Positions 24,155-36,099 of a DNA stretch of 64,000 nucleotides are shown piece by piece. Under the pieces are notes generated by a model. The model was given only the letters and a program-made list of their open reading frames with translations. It ran no database searches and was not told where the DNA came from. The DNA is taken from NCBI GenBank assembly GCA_950295325.1, contig OX485804.1:39432001-39496000 (forward strand), read 5' to 3'. Position numbers and translations under genes: made by a program. Origin of the DNA: Polytrichum commune. Lineage: Eukaryota > Streptophyta > Polytrichopsida > Polytrichales > Polytrichaceae. Position 1 is the stretch's first letter, and every line of letters begins with the position of its first letter.

Positions 24155-25155
24155 AAGGGGGGGGGGTCTATGTCATGACAAATGGCACATGGATCACATG
24201 TAAACTTGCGATTGTACCAATGCACATAACTTGAAAAAAAATGGAAGTCTTTTACATGCGTGCACACAACCACATTTCATTTTTTAGGCATCTAAGTGTT
24301 GTGGTGACTAACCTACTTGGAAGTCATTTTACCTACTGCATGTACATGCAATTATTTACGTGTTGGTTTCAGTTCACCTACAAAGTGAGGCTTCCTTGTC
24401 ATAGTTCTCGTGATTGAATGAACCAACAACCGATAGGATCTCAAGTTATCTAATTCCTTCGCTTCTAGCAACCCCGTCTCAATTTGGGATCCCCTATTAG
24501 GAGTTGTTGATTACACATGAAATCTCCTTTAAGAATTCAAGGGACAATATGCACATGCCACAACCACAACCACCCCCCCCCCCCCCTCCCCCAACCCGCT
24601 CTTTAGACCCACTCATATCATGCTAAGAGGGGAGCAACTTAGAAGTAGGGTAGAAGGAAAATGACAATAAAATGCAATGTTCAAAATGCATTAGAAGAGT
24701 TATAGTCATCCCCAACGTAGAAGAGGTGGCAATATGCATTAAAACTTCCCCAAAAAACTTCACAATTTGAAACTCCACTACACTCAATATTAGACACACA
24801 ATTTGGAAAGGGGGGAGGGGGGGGGGGGAGTGGCAAGTTACCTATAAAACACAACTTAAACCCAAGACCATGCATCGTATTGGTGCATATATCTCCACAT
24901 GCCCATGCCTATGTAGTTGTGGTCATGACATGATGGGGACCCATAATGACCACTACTCACTACACCACACTACATTGCTACACATGCCATGCCCACACAT
25001 ACGAATTGCCAAGCAAGGTACACAAATAGGTGATGTGAACTTTGCATATCATATGTGGGCCAAAGGGACAACCATGCGTACATAGTGGGCTTAAGGGAAG
25101 ATCATAGGCCACATGTATATAAATCCTCAAGGTTAAATGTTGGGGGGGGGGGGGA
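24155..25155. repeat. Cluster of poly-C/poly-G homopolymer tracts
   Basis: Homopolymer or near-homopolymer G/C runs occur near 24159 (G), 24572-24590 (C, broken by one T), 24811-24829 (G, broken by one A) and 25142-25154 (13 G). Similar runs lie elsewhere, near 33248, 35358 and 63825. They could form G-quadruplexes. Confidence 0.7.
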
Positions 25156-25284
25156 CTTTATGATTAATCCACAAATTGTATTTGCTACTTGTTGTGATGT
25201 TAGGTCAAATTTACTACTCTACAATGTCATATTACTTATCTCCCAAAGCCTCTTTTTTTTCAAATTCAATTATTAGCCATGTAT

Positions 25285-25537
25285 CACTATATTCGTTAAT
25301 TTGGGACTTTTTTGGCATTTTGAGACAGTTACAAATATAAGAACATGGATAAAATCACACAAATTTTGGAGAATGTTGTAAGATGCAAATACTTTGAAGC
25401 GGGTGTTCATATCAAGAACCCAATTAAGAACTCATATCAAGATGGTTTAGGTAGGACGACCCAAACATTAGACCATGTTGTTGTGGTCCATATATTAATT
25501 TGAGACAAGAGAAAGTCTCAAATTAACGAATATAGTG
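25285..25537. mobile_element. CACTA-like MITE, 253 bp
   Basis: Begins CACTATATTCGTTAATTTGG and ends with its near-perfect complement (AAATTAACGAATATAGTG). About 26 bp are inverted, with one mismatch. Flanking triplets are tat and att, so the duplication is not perfect. The interior has no ORF. Confidence 0.7.
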
Positions 25538-26095
25538 ATTATTGTTTGCAAATTGCTTTTATTTAGTATGGAAACTTTTTACTTTTGGAATATGAACCAA
25601 GAGCCGTGACTATGAAAATTGAAGGGTCCTTGAAATTCATCCAAAGGCCATACCATTGGAAATAGAATCCAATTGGTGGGCTTTTTAAGTTTGGTGTAAT
25701 GTGAAGTGAACTATGTTGAGGGACCGCAACATATGTTCAGGCTTGGGTCCCCATGATGGCAATATAACATTTTTGGGAGCCACTAGCAATTTAATTGATT
25801 GCCACACCCCCCCTAGTTTTGCATTATACATGTATCTTTTTGATGGGCCTTACGCAATATTTGGTACACCATGAAACATTATCCACTTGTTGCCATGTAG
25901 GATGACACGTAGATTTTTCATCCATTCATATTTCTTTGGTCACTCATGTCTTCAAGGTCTAGTGCATAGGAACTTGGATTGTCTCCGTCTTCTTGACCAA
26001 TCGCATCATTCGGAAATACGGGTCAAGGCCCTTTTAGCTCTAGTGTAAAGTGGGCCCTAAGTTAACATGGTGCATTTCAACGGTGAACTTTAAGA

Positions 26096-26644
26096 AGTAT
26101 ACAATGGGTTATGGTATTTAGTGTCACATGCGTAATAATATCACTTACCATGTTTTGAGGCATATCTAGGTTACAATAATGATCAACAACTTCACCGTTG
26201 GTGTCACCTCATGACACTTGGCGTTCAAGTGCACTTACTAATATCTCGACATGAGTATGTCCAATAGTGTTATGAGGTGTATGCCTATGTTACACAATAG
26301 TCTACAAATTGACTACAATGTACACAAATGATAATTGGCATTAGTATGTTCAAGAAACCCTTCCTCTTGCATACTAAAATGTAAACACGTGACAGTTGGC
26401 ATTAATAAGCTCAGTAGCATCTTCCTCTTTCATTTCAAAACACAAAACTATCATCTCAAGTATTCCAATGTGCTACACTACTTATCATAATGCAAATATA
26501 GTTCACTTTAAAAAAAACTACTTATGTTGACAAATAGTATCATAAGTGCAATTAGCGGACGTGACAATTTGAGACATCTACGCATCTAGTTTGGGCCCTC
26601 CGCTAATAGTGTCCATGACACTAAATACCATAAATGGTGTAGTA
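26096..26644. mobile_element. CACTA-like element with TATGGTATTTAGTGTCA ends
   Basis: Left end is 'ggttatggtatttagtgtcaca'; right end is 'catgacactaaataccataaatggtgtagt'. The right outer end complements ACTACACCA, the terminus of the 17897 element, so both belong to one family. The roughly 550-bp interior is AT-rich without ORF. The left outermost bases are diverged. Confidence 0.65.
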
Positions 26645-27025
26645 GTACCAATTACAATTGAATCGGTCCTCAACCTATAGGGAGTTGCTATAGTCCCTTT
26701 GTTCACAATTGATGAATTTATATATACAAGTTACAACACATAACTCATGTTGTACAAGGTGTGTTTATTTGGAATATAAAGTGCATCCGAACATGTATTC
26801 TAGATATTCAAATTATAAATATATGACAAATTGATGGTGTTAAAGTTTCATGGCGCATGTAAACCTATCCATCATGGATCAAGAGGCTCTAGTGAAAACA
26901 ATCCCAAGCATGTTGAGGGTTGATTCATTCCAAATTGAGTCCCCATAGACTATTTGGGGGTATGTAATATTGTTCGTTCTCAAAAAAATAGACTTTAAAA
27001 GCTTTATAACATTTCCTTGTGTTTT

Positions 27026-27139
27026 TTTAAAAAACAAAATTGGCACAAATTGAAGATTCCAATTGCAAGAAAGAAAAGAAAACACAACCACCTCAGGTGA
27101 ACCAGCGCAAGCCAAGGGAAAATCAAGAAATTATGCTAC
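27026..27139 (-). mobile_element. Short retroposon insertion with 13-bp target duplication
   Basis: Flanked by a perfect direct repeat TTCCTTGTGTTTT (27013-27025 and 27140-27152). On the - strand the insert ends in 'cttgcaattggaatcttcaatttgtgcc' and then an A-rich tail. The same 3' sequence lies in the 47648-47714 insertion. A poly(A)-ended insert between target duplications is the hallmark of target-primed retroposition. Confidence 0.7.
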
Positions 27140-27299
27140 TTCCTTGTGTTTTCACCTAGCGGATTTATAAGTTTTTGTAGACACCACAAATCCATAACCA
27201 TTGAATAGACCCCACTTGAAATAGACGGGCCTAAACCAAGAAATACTTTAGCTTTGCACCCACTTCAGATCCCAGGACACTAAATACGCAACTAGAATG

Positions 27300-27590
27300 A
27301 CATAATTTGCAATTCCAAATCAAGGTTGTGGACATATTCCCTTGCATAAATTTTAGAGTTCATATGAATATCTTATTTCCTATCAAAGTCAAAATCCTCT
27401 TCTTACAAAAAAAAAGTCATATATGCCTCCCCAACACACCCAATTATCTTGGCTATGGAATCCTAGAATACCTAGTTAACATGTTTGATCACGTGGTCCA
27501 AACTCTTCCAAACATGTATCTTTTTGTAATCACACATCACTCAAATGTAGGTGTCCAATAAAGATACGAAACCGAATTAGGCCCACTTAT
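27300..27590 (+). repeat. Dispersed repeat family R, copy
   Basis: Matches 33075-33450 in order: 'aattccaaatcaaggttgtgg', 'agttcatatgaatatctta', 'caattatcttggc', 'tggtccaaactcttccaaacatgtatc', 'aatcacacatcactcaaatgtaggtgtcc'. Confidence 0.55.
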
Positions 27591-27679
27591 CCTATGATAC
27601 ACAAGACAAGATTGGTAGCAGTCATACCTTTCATACACTGAATTGGCAAAAAGTCGTGTATAGTAGCATACCCATCCAT

Positions 27680-27850
27680 TCAACATAATAAACTCGACCC
27701 CCTATAGGTGCATGGGCTATTCATTCTAAATGACTTCAACTGAACTAATTTATATGTTTTTGATACTAGTTCCAGTGTCAAATAAACTAAAAAGTAATGA
27801 CCTCTGGACTAGACCTATGTTGGATGAATGTGAGATACGTTAGTATGCAA
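27680..27850 (+). repeat. Repeat copy lacking the 11.5-kb CACTA-like element
   Basis: Aligns to 11471-11553 joined to 12070-12175: 'cccctataggtg', 'ttctaaatgac', 'ttccagtgtcaaataaactaaaaagtaatgacctctggacta' and 'tggatgaatg'. It runs through the insertion point near 27770 uninterrupted. Confidence 0.6.
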
Positions 27851-27859
27851 TAGCTCCCT

Positions 27860-29150
27860 CTCCCCCCTTTGAAATAGCTTGGTGTTGTTCAATAGGTATG
27901 GGTTTGGTTTGGTCCGAGCCATTGTTAGATTGGTAAAGTCTTCATTTGATATCATGTGGGTATTTATAAAAAGGATGTCATATTTGATGCCAATAGGGTA
28001 TATGCATTTGAAAGGTTTTTTTGTTGTTTTCGATTCCATTTGGACAAATAGATAGATGCCATGTAAGAACTTTCATACCTAGACCAAACCTTCCTAGTAT
28101 CAATTTGAATTAGAACGGTATTGACCCAAATAATAACATGGATATGCAAAGATTTTCTTACCTTGACAGACCCAACAAATATCAACATTTGATTGGTATT
28201 ACAATTCAAAACCCTTGATAGACTCTTTGATGCAATTGTTGATGTGGATGAGGTATTGACACCCATGCATTTCACCTATATACCGGTCCAAAGTTGGTTG
28301 GAGCCTTGAGCCCGGGGATACACACACAAAAGGTACCATGGACCGGAGGGTGAGGCTTAGCATAGAGTTTTGATGCACTCATGCCTTGTGAAAGTTAGGC
28401 AAGGCAATAGACTTCTAGACTATTCCGGATGTGAAGAAACGTAGAAGAGGCTGCAAGTTACTCGGACGGCTAATAAGTTAACATATGGCATTCCTTCGGG
28501 AAACCAAGCACGTGTTCCTTGGCGTCCACTAAATTGTATTCCATACACTTGTACTCTCCAATAGGTATGTCCCACAAACATTCATATCACATACACGACA
28601 ACGGCACCTAACTTCTTTCTTTTCCACATCATCATCCACAAAGCAATGTTGTGAGTTGTGTACACTAGTTTCATAACAAGACGCATCACTTGGGGGTTAC
28701 AACCTAACACTGGGAATTTGAGAGCATCATGCCTCATTTATGTTGGGCCCCTTTCACAAACGCAGTGGATGAGTGGTGGCAGGAACGGAGGAGATCAAGG
28801 GAGGAGGGTTACATCGGTCAAATCCGACGGTCGAGAAAGCACATGCAATGTGGCCTCACCAGAAGCCAGAAGTTGCTTTCATCGCCCATAGACTTCTTCT
28901 CGAACAAATGGTATTTAGCATTATTCATTATGTGAAGGCAAATTGATAGCCACTATACACATTTGGGCTTGATTATTATTGATTTCTAGGTACGACCCAT
29001 TGAATTCATTGGAATGTTTGAATTGTCCATTTTTCAGAGCCTAGGTGGTATGCGACACATGTCGGGCATGTTAGGTTAAGGTTTTGTTGCGTCATCTGGA
29101 GAATATTTGGTCGGGAACTAGGGCTACGTGTAGTTTCCTCCCCTTTAAGA
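27860..29150. other. Intergenic sequence, no gene recognised
   Basis: Short open frames only, up to 103 aa on - at 27964-28275, with no identifiable domain. No defined repeats. Confidence 0.35.
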
Positions 29151-29159
29151 AAGGGCATT

Positions 29160-29470
29160 GTTGATGTTGGTTGAGTACTCTTATTCATATTAGTGTGGGC
29201 CACGTCAATATTCATCCCACGCCTAATCTATAGTTTTAAATTAGTGTGGGCCACGTTAATTGTTCTTTTTCTTCTAAAAATTTGATGTTGGCAACTATTT
29301 GATTTGAAGCTGTTTTTGTCCTTTTATGAATACTCAATGTGTTTGTTGGAAGTCTCCATGGAGACTTAAGGGAAGATCCAAGGTCTTGGACTTGCATTAT
29401 TTCCAAAAGACTAGAAATTGGTTTGGCCCACATTATTATTTCAACATTGATTCTCCACCTACATTGACAA
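29160..29470 (+). repeat. Dispersed repeat shared with 52.25-52.55 kb
   Basis: Shares 'rttggtgtgggccac', 'gtctccatgragact.aagggaagayc.aaggtct' and 'gcccac' with 52270-52500 in the same orientation. Confidence 0.5.
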
Positions 29471-29510
29471 TGACTATTTATTGAAGCCTGACAACAACTT
29501 CAATTTATAC

Positions 29511-30461
29511 TACCGTAGTTTAATAGCAGGTTCGGCACAAAATAATTCTAAAAATAGATGCCTAAAATTTTGGAATATTATTGGCATTTTTTGCCAAATA
29601 TAAAATTAATTATTTTTCAAAATTGCCTAAAAGTAAGAAATTTGTACTTCTCACTAGAGTTTTACTTACAATGGAAGCATATGTGAATTTTGAAGGAGAG
29701 AAGGTGCTCCTTTTGTAATCAAACTCACGTACATTAGTCCACAAAGAATATGGTTTAAGAAGTAGCAAGACTCTAGGCGAGGCTTTTCAAATGTGTTGTA
29801 CACAAATTTTTGGAGTCCAATTGAGCATAGAAGATGAAGTTTTTATAGAATTTTGTCCAACTAACAAAAGTTGAGAAATCAATCCTTCTTCCACCTCCAA
29901 CAAGTTTTGTGTCAAAATAAGTCTTTATGCAAAAGATATGGACAAAACATTGCAGCGGTGTAAAGATCAAAAAATTAAAATGCGTTCATAACAGTTTTTT
30001 GGAGCTCATTTGTGCATAGAAGATCAACTTTTTTGGAATTTTGTTGGTCTAAGAAAAGTTTAGAAATCAAGTAATATTTCACCTCCAACAAATTTTATGT
30101 CATTTTTTGAAGACTCTATGCAAAAGTTATGCGTGTTATAAAAATGACGTCTAACTAGGTGCTTCACCTCAAAGTTTACATATCCCATATGCATTGTTGA
30201 ACACAACTCCACTCTACTTGCATAAAGCACAGAGCATTCTCAACTCTTCACTCACATCTTACTTGTCATTCAATGCAAGAGAGATGTACAAGATATAAGT
30301 TGAAATAGAAAATTAAAAATGAATGTAAGCCGAATTTTTAAAAATTAAAAGAGAAAATTACCGAAAATATGAATATACTATTTTAAGGTGCCGAACCTAC
30401 TTTTTGAACTTTAATTAAATATTAGGCAGCAAGTTGCCTAACCTGCTAGTAAACTACGGTA
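29511..30461. mobile_element. TIR element (TACCGTAGTTTA ends), 951 bp
   Basis: Ends are TACCGTAGTTTAATAGCAGGTTCGGCA and its inverted near-copy (TGCCTAACCTGCTAGTAAACTACGGTA), about 27 bp with two mismatches. TATA lies one base outside each end, which may be the target duplication. The interior contains a direct duplication and no ORF with a recognisable domain. The superfamily is not assigned. Confidence 0.7.
29805..30130 (+). repeat. Direct duplication inside the TACCGTAG element
   Basis: Two degenerate units, offset by about 189 bp (29812 and 30001), share 'ttttttggag..catagaagat', 'gaattttgt', 'gaaatcaa', 'cacctccaacaa.ttt.tgtca' and 'tatgcaaaag'. Confidence 0.65.
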
Positions 30462-30464
30462 CTA

Positions 30465-31155
30465 TATGGGGTTGAATTTGGGAATATAAACCTCTTGTAT
30501 GTAAACGCTAACTACACCATATATGATTTAGACTCGATTTAGAGTGGCATTGGAATTGGCGTGTCGTGCTAATTAGAGTGGTCTTTGTGATTTGTCATGT
30601 AGCACCAAGTGTCAAATGACATCCTCTTCAATTACCACCCAGTGAGTGCGACATCCAATTTGGAATGGTGAATAGCACAATCAATTAATCTGAATATTAT
30701 GAGTTTCTTGTGTCAAGAAAAAAGGTCAAACATTGCTACAATACACATTTCTAGTGATGGCCCGCACTAGACACCGGCTCAGTGATTATAACATTCCATA
30801 TATATATATATAACACTAGAAAAATAGATGGTGAGAGAAATTTATCTTATACTAAGGTACCCCTCAATCATCCAACATAATAGCCTTGAAATAGTATGCA
30901 ATCTACATCAATAAAAACTTTATAGCTACTTTCACCAAAAATACCTCCAATTGCTTGTCATGCACAATCAACCACAACAAAGTAAATGATCAAACAATTG
31001 AGGAGTTTTGGTTGACAGTAATTCTTTGCAATTTACATGCAAGGTGTGCTAGTGTATTCCCTTTGAACAACCTTATACTTAAGCCAACCAAAGATTGCAT
31101 GTAACCTTTTCCCATGTAGTAAACTGAATGGGAAAGGTGGATCACATATCAAACG
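30465..31155. other. Intergenic sequence, nothing recognised
   Basis: AT-rich, with a short (TA)n tract near 30800. No gene. Confidence 0.4.
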
Positions 31156-31157
31156 CA

Positions 31158-31667
31158 GGGCCACTTCACACACGAGACTGAGAGCCCGTGACCATTACAC
31201 TTCAAGCACTCTCATTGGTGGTAAAGGCGGAGCCGGTCCAAGTTCCAAGCTTCACACTACGCTTGAGGGACCAATGGAGTATGTGAATGCAGGATGGATG
31301 TGGAGTCTACACGGATTTCTACATGGCATCAAATGGATCATGTTCCATGGTCGCTTGGACTTTTTTCAAAAACCACCTCTTGGAGGTAGGCCCAACACAA
31401 ACCCACTAGGGGAGCATGGCACTCTGAATGCTCATAACCGTTGAATTACTCTATTTTAATCATGCATGAGGACCCGCATGAATAGAAATTCATTGAAATG
31501 GCATTTGGTCGAGGGCCTGGTCACATGTGGCTTCACACTACACTCGAGGGTCCATGACCACACTACATGATTTTGGAGGTGTCTTGGGACGGACGGCCTT
31601 TGGACACTTTCTATTGGGCTCTCACAATTTCATGGTCATGGCTCTTGGCTCATGTGTGAAGTGTCCG
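31158..31667. mobile_element. PIF/Harbinger-type MITE family H1, copy A
   Basis: Begins GGGCCACTTCACACACGAG and ends in the inverted 'ggctcttggctcatgtgtgaagtg', about 510 bp. It aligns nearly throughout with copy B (35581-36093), including 'cttcaagc..ctctcattggtgg', 'ggagccggtccaagttc', 'cacactacgcttgaggg' and 'gattttggaggtg'. The last bases are diverged (gtgtccgt). No ORF. Confidence 0.75.
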
Positions 31668-31669
31668 TA

Positions 31670-32600
31670 AACCCTAAAACGACGCTTATTCTTTAAGCAC
31701 GTCCTAGACACTTCCAATCCCAATTACAACACGTGCATTTATTTTGTATGGTGTTTGTTCCTTACAACAAGCCTTGCCATGAGCTAACAATCTCAAAGAA
31801 TGTGCAAGTTTCGAGCTTTGCCAAGTTCGTGTGTGTGTTCCATTAAATTAATTGTCGAGGTTGGGGGTGAGGAAAGTTCCGATGATTCAGCAGCTTCATT
31901 CTTGCCAACTTTTGTACTAAGTTAAGGCTGTCTGTACTGAGCCACCATAAAGTTACATGCATTTCTTATTAGGAGTTGGATTTTGATTGGTTTGGTTGTA
32001 AGCTTAACTTGAAGTAAGTAGTAATGCAAGGCATGCTTATGCCCGATTTGGGCAAACCAATCCATACACTCATTCCCTGTTGGATGTTTAAACCCTTGTC
32101 TCCAAGGAACCAGTGTACGGGTTGGTTCACCCCAACTCTTATGTCCCCTGTGCACCTGACTTTAGCTAAGCCTAAAAGTTGGTTCTACAAACACGGCCTT
32201 CACACCATCGACATTATTTAATGTCAAGCCTAGTTGGCAAATGATGTGGCATGGTTTAGAAGTGGAGATTTTAAGCCTCAAGCACCGACCCTCCCATCGG
32301 TACCTGGAGATAAGGCAAGAATATAGGACCTTTAAAAGTGTCACCTCCCACCCTTGTGATTGGTTGCTTTTTAGTCTTAGCTATGAGGGCATGAGGAGCT
32401 CCATTAACAAACAAAAAAAAACCGATGATAAGATAGGTGAGTAGTAAGGCATTTGGGGATGGGACGAAAACTATCCAACATTCATTGCTTGGTAGATAAA
32501 ACAAATGAACATGTGTGAAAGCTACTTAACTAAAACTTACTCGAAAATTTCCGGAGCAAGTTCTTGTAGGTGCATTGGGGCATTAGCCTTTGATTTGTAT
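31670..32600. other. Intergenic sequence, no gene recognised
   Basis: Overlapping short open frames on both strands at 31.9-32.5 kb (60-77 aa) have no recognisable domain and no consistent coding signal. Confidence 0.35.
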
Positions 32601-32608
32601 TATTCCAT

Positions 32609-32750
32609 ATAGAGCTCCCTATTCCAACACAAATTCATTCTTTTCCCTCAAACTATGCCACGTGTCATGCTCACATTCGCCACTACCCACTTGGATCCAT
32701 GTGGAAACTACATTCCGGCACATGTAAAGATGAAATAGGGAGCACTCTAT
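32609..32750 (+). mobile_element. Small MITE, ~142 bp (best copy of GAGCTCCCTATT family)
   Basis: Inverted ends are ATAGAGCTCCCTATT and AATAGGGAGCACTCTAT. Family members are at 14045-14187 and 14384-14530. The interior includes 'gccacgtgtcatgctcacattcgccactacccactt' and 'ggaaactacattccggcacatgtaaagatgaa'. TA lies at both edges. Confidence 0.7.
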
Positions 32751-33074
32751 GATATATGCATGCATGCATGGTAGGGGCAATATTTTTTTCCCCGTGGTCG
32801 GAATTGTCTCCCAGTTGCACACAAAAAGTACCGCTCCTCCATAGTAGACAATTATTCCAATTTGTTCCGGGATTCTATTGACTCTAGTATGATAAGTTTT
32901 CTTTTTCTTTTTCTTTCCTTTTCTCCCTTAGAATGTGGACAACCCATTTCCCTACTCAAATTGTATTCCCATAAGACACATAAGTCTTGACACATAAGAC
33001 TCCACCAGCTCTCATGGGTATATGTCAAGGCATGTCAACATCAGGTATATGGGTATTAAGTGGTCACTTCTTCC

Positions 33075-33450
33075 GACGAGCCCACTTCTCCTAGGATATG
33101 AAACACACGATTAGTACAAGATAGTTAGCAAATCCAAATCAAGATTGTAGCCACTTTCCTCTTAAAATTTGGAGCTCATATGAATATTTTAATTTTTTAT
33201 TATCGAGATGAGGGCTCTTGCGCTCATTAAATGGTCATATAGGACATCCCCCCCCCCCAATTATGTTAATTATTGAGCTTATGATGGTTGTTGTATTTTG
33301 AGCACATAGTCCAATCTCTTTTGAACGTGTATCTTCTTGGTGTTTGTTCTTAGATCCACACCTAATCACTTACCACTCAAATAAAGGTGGTCGATGAACA
33401 TCAATAACCAAGTCATGCATATCTACCTTACATACTACACAAGCACATTA
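33075..33450 (+). repeat. Dispersed repeat family R, most complete copy
   Basis: Joins the two halves of the family found separately elsewhere: the 'tctcctaggatatgaaac' half (as at 2.2 and 20.9 kb) and the 'tagtccaatctctttygaac..gtttgttcttagatcc' half (as at 4.7, 19.5 and 39.7 kb). This shows that they are parts of one repeat of at least 375 bp. Confidence 0.6.
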
Positions 33451-33454
33451 TAGT

Positions 33455-35575
33455 TGATTGCTTGCTATTACGGAGGGCTCAAATCCAACATCATAGGCTA
33501 AATGGTATGTACTAAAGGTGGGTTTACACTAGTGTCCAAGACCAATGAAGCTCCACAATCGAGTGATACTTTGGATCGAGAGGAAAATACTAGACCCAAT
33601 GAGTTTACACTAGGGCCAATGAGAAAATTAAGCGGTGCTTATGTGGCATCACTTTCCTGCCAACTCTTAGTAGTTACAACTCAAGAAAATACTCATCCTT
33701 AGGCCCTAACCACATACGTCAACAACTCTTGGCTAGGAACTAGCCTATGAAATTGTGAAGACCCTTATATTCTCATACACCCAACACCACATGAACTGAA
33801 GGTTTTTGTTGCCTATATGGCTGCACTTTTTGAATTGCAACCTCCTTTTCCAAGCACTTCCCCGTAGAAGTTACCACAAGAGTCATGGGTGCCACTTCGG
33901 ATGATCTGTCTTTCAACAATGACTTGAACTTCCAATTGTGTGGTGGTCGTCAAAAGCCCTAAACCAATCATGTCACAAAGGTGTGATTTACTACTGCCCG
34001 TGTGGTTAGGCCCTTTTTTGAGAGACTAGTCTTCAAACTTACGTCCAAAAACAAGGTCCAACATTTTGGACCTCGCGTTTCACGGACCATACCTTAATTT
34101 AAACCCAGCCTAGCACATGAACTAGTTGTGTAGACATGACCAATTGCACTAGAGAAAGACAACACCAACCGTCAGGTTGTTGTGAATAAGGGGCGTTTCA
34201 CCTTGATGATAGTCAGGATCTCATATGCAAATCATGAGCATGGCTATGGGACAAGGGCTACTGCCTCATGTCGGAGGTGGCCCCTATTAGTAACCAATGA
34301 TTGGGGCAATGTAGGGCCATTTGGGTAATATGAGTGTTTGTTTAGAAATGGTGTGTATCTCAAAGGCAGGTGTTATCAAAGCATGGTGTTGGAGGTTGTT
34401 GTAATTTGAGTTGGGTTCAATTCTTGGGGGAGTCTTTGGGAGGTTGTCTATCCTATATCCAAGCTAATTGATTGTGTTTAGCCACCATGTTGTAAGATTT
34501 ATTATTGAGATTTTGCTTGTTTGTATGTGCTAGTTTTGGTATTTGCTTAGGTGGAGAGCACTAGCGGTTGGTGGTTGTCTAGTTTTCATTTGTTGAGCAT
34601 GAGTAGGGATACGTTACATAATTTTATACTAGTTGTTTCATTTTTTTCAATTAAGTACAACAAATTATTCCTTTCCTTATTTGGAAAAAATCACAAATAA
34701 ATAATATTGTTTAGATTAGATCTACCACAAGAGGTGTTGATCTTCTTTAATGAGCTTATGAATCGAATTGATTCATGTTAGACAATTTCATGGTGTTTTT
34801 GCTTCAGCCTTTACGAGTTAACAACTCAATGTGTGAGAGCCAATAATATGGGGACCAATGGAACCTTATCACCATGTCCATTGTTTGGTTGTTTCAAATG
34901 AACAATCAATTTGACATTTGTTGGATAAAATACGAGGTACACAACAAACACATACAACATTGCTTACCTTCCAAAGAGGAGGTAACACTAAACACAACGT
35001 TTCATGTAGTGTTTCTCTCTCCCTCTCTCTCTCTCTTCCTTCTTTTCCCTTTCTCTTTCTCTTTCTCTCATTTTCCTTTTCTTTGTCAAGTTTGGGTTGC
35101 TTCATTACATAACACACGTTACATTACTACTCCTCCCCTTCACAACAGCAACAAACTTGTGGATGTCCAAAATTGGCTGTGATTGGCCCACGCTTGCTTG
35201 GAGGGGGAGCCGCAAAGCCAAGCAAAGCAAAGCAAAAAAGCATGGGAACCACAAAAGGCCACCGAATCATCCACTCCCCCTCACTATTCAAAGCTCCCTT
35301 AATGGGCAAGGCTTTTAGAATGCCCCCCCTCCTGCTCTGCATTGGCGACACCTGTCCCCCCCCCCCCACCAAGTCCATTGATGTGTAAATGGAGCCCGGC
35401 CTCATGAACGGGAGTAATAAGATATACACGTCCACGTAGCGGTAGTGTGCAAGCTAGCCAAGGACTCATGGCCCACATTGATGAGCCGGCTAATGAGAGA
35501 CTCGGGGTTTTTTCAAATTGAAATATCTACCTTATCGGTCATGGTCTTTAGTGTCACGTACACTATTTGGGAAGG
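33455..35575. other. Intergenic; CT-rich tract and GC-richer patch
   Basis: A pyrimidine-rich tract occupies about 35010-35095. A GC-richer patch with overlapping short open frames lies at 35130-35440. None of the predicted peptides is recognisable. No gene is called. Confidence 0.4.
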
Positions 35576-35580
35576 GCTTA

Positions 35581-36093
35581 GGGCCACTTCACACACGGGA
35601 CTAAGAGCCCGTGACCGACCGTTACACTTCAAGCGAGCGCTCTCATTGGTGGAAACGGTGGAGCCGGTCCAAGTTCGCTACGTCACACTACGCTTGAGGG
35701 GACCAACGGAGCATGGGAATGCGAGATGGATGTAAAGTCTACATGGTTTCTTACATGGCGTCAAATGGATCATGTTTCATGGTCACTTGGATTGTTTCCA
35801 AAAACCGCCTCTTGGAGGTAGGGCCCTAACACAAAACCGGGAGACCATGGTACTATGCATGCTCACAACAATTGATTGGTTTTCTTTTATCATGTGTGAG
35901 GACCCGCGTGAATAGAAACTCGTTGAAATAGCATGTGGTTGAGGGCCCGGTCAGATATGACTTCACACTACACTGGGGGGTATGTGATCACACTACATGA
36001 TTTTGGAGGTGTGTTGGGACGGCCGTTGGACACTTTCTTTTGGGCTCTCACGATTTCATGGTCACGGCTCTTGGCTCGTGTGTGAAGTGGCCC
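35581..36093. mobile_element. PIF/Harbinger-type MITE family H1, copy B
   Basis: Begins GGGCCACTTCACACACGG and continues 'gactaagagcccgtgacc'; ends 'ggtcacggctcttggctcg' and TGTGTGAAGTGGCCC. About 36 bp are inverted with a few mismatches. The flanks are TTA on the left and TTC on the right, close to the TTA duplication expected of the superfamily. Length is 513 bp, with no ORF. Confidence 0.8.
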
Positions 36094-36099
36094 TTCAAC

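Noticed and set aside
35130-35440. GC-richer patch with open frames on both strands
   Set aside because: Peptides are not recognisable and include poly-C-derived Pro runs. No start context or neighbouring exons.
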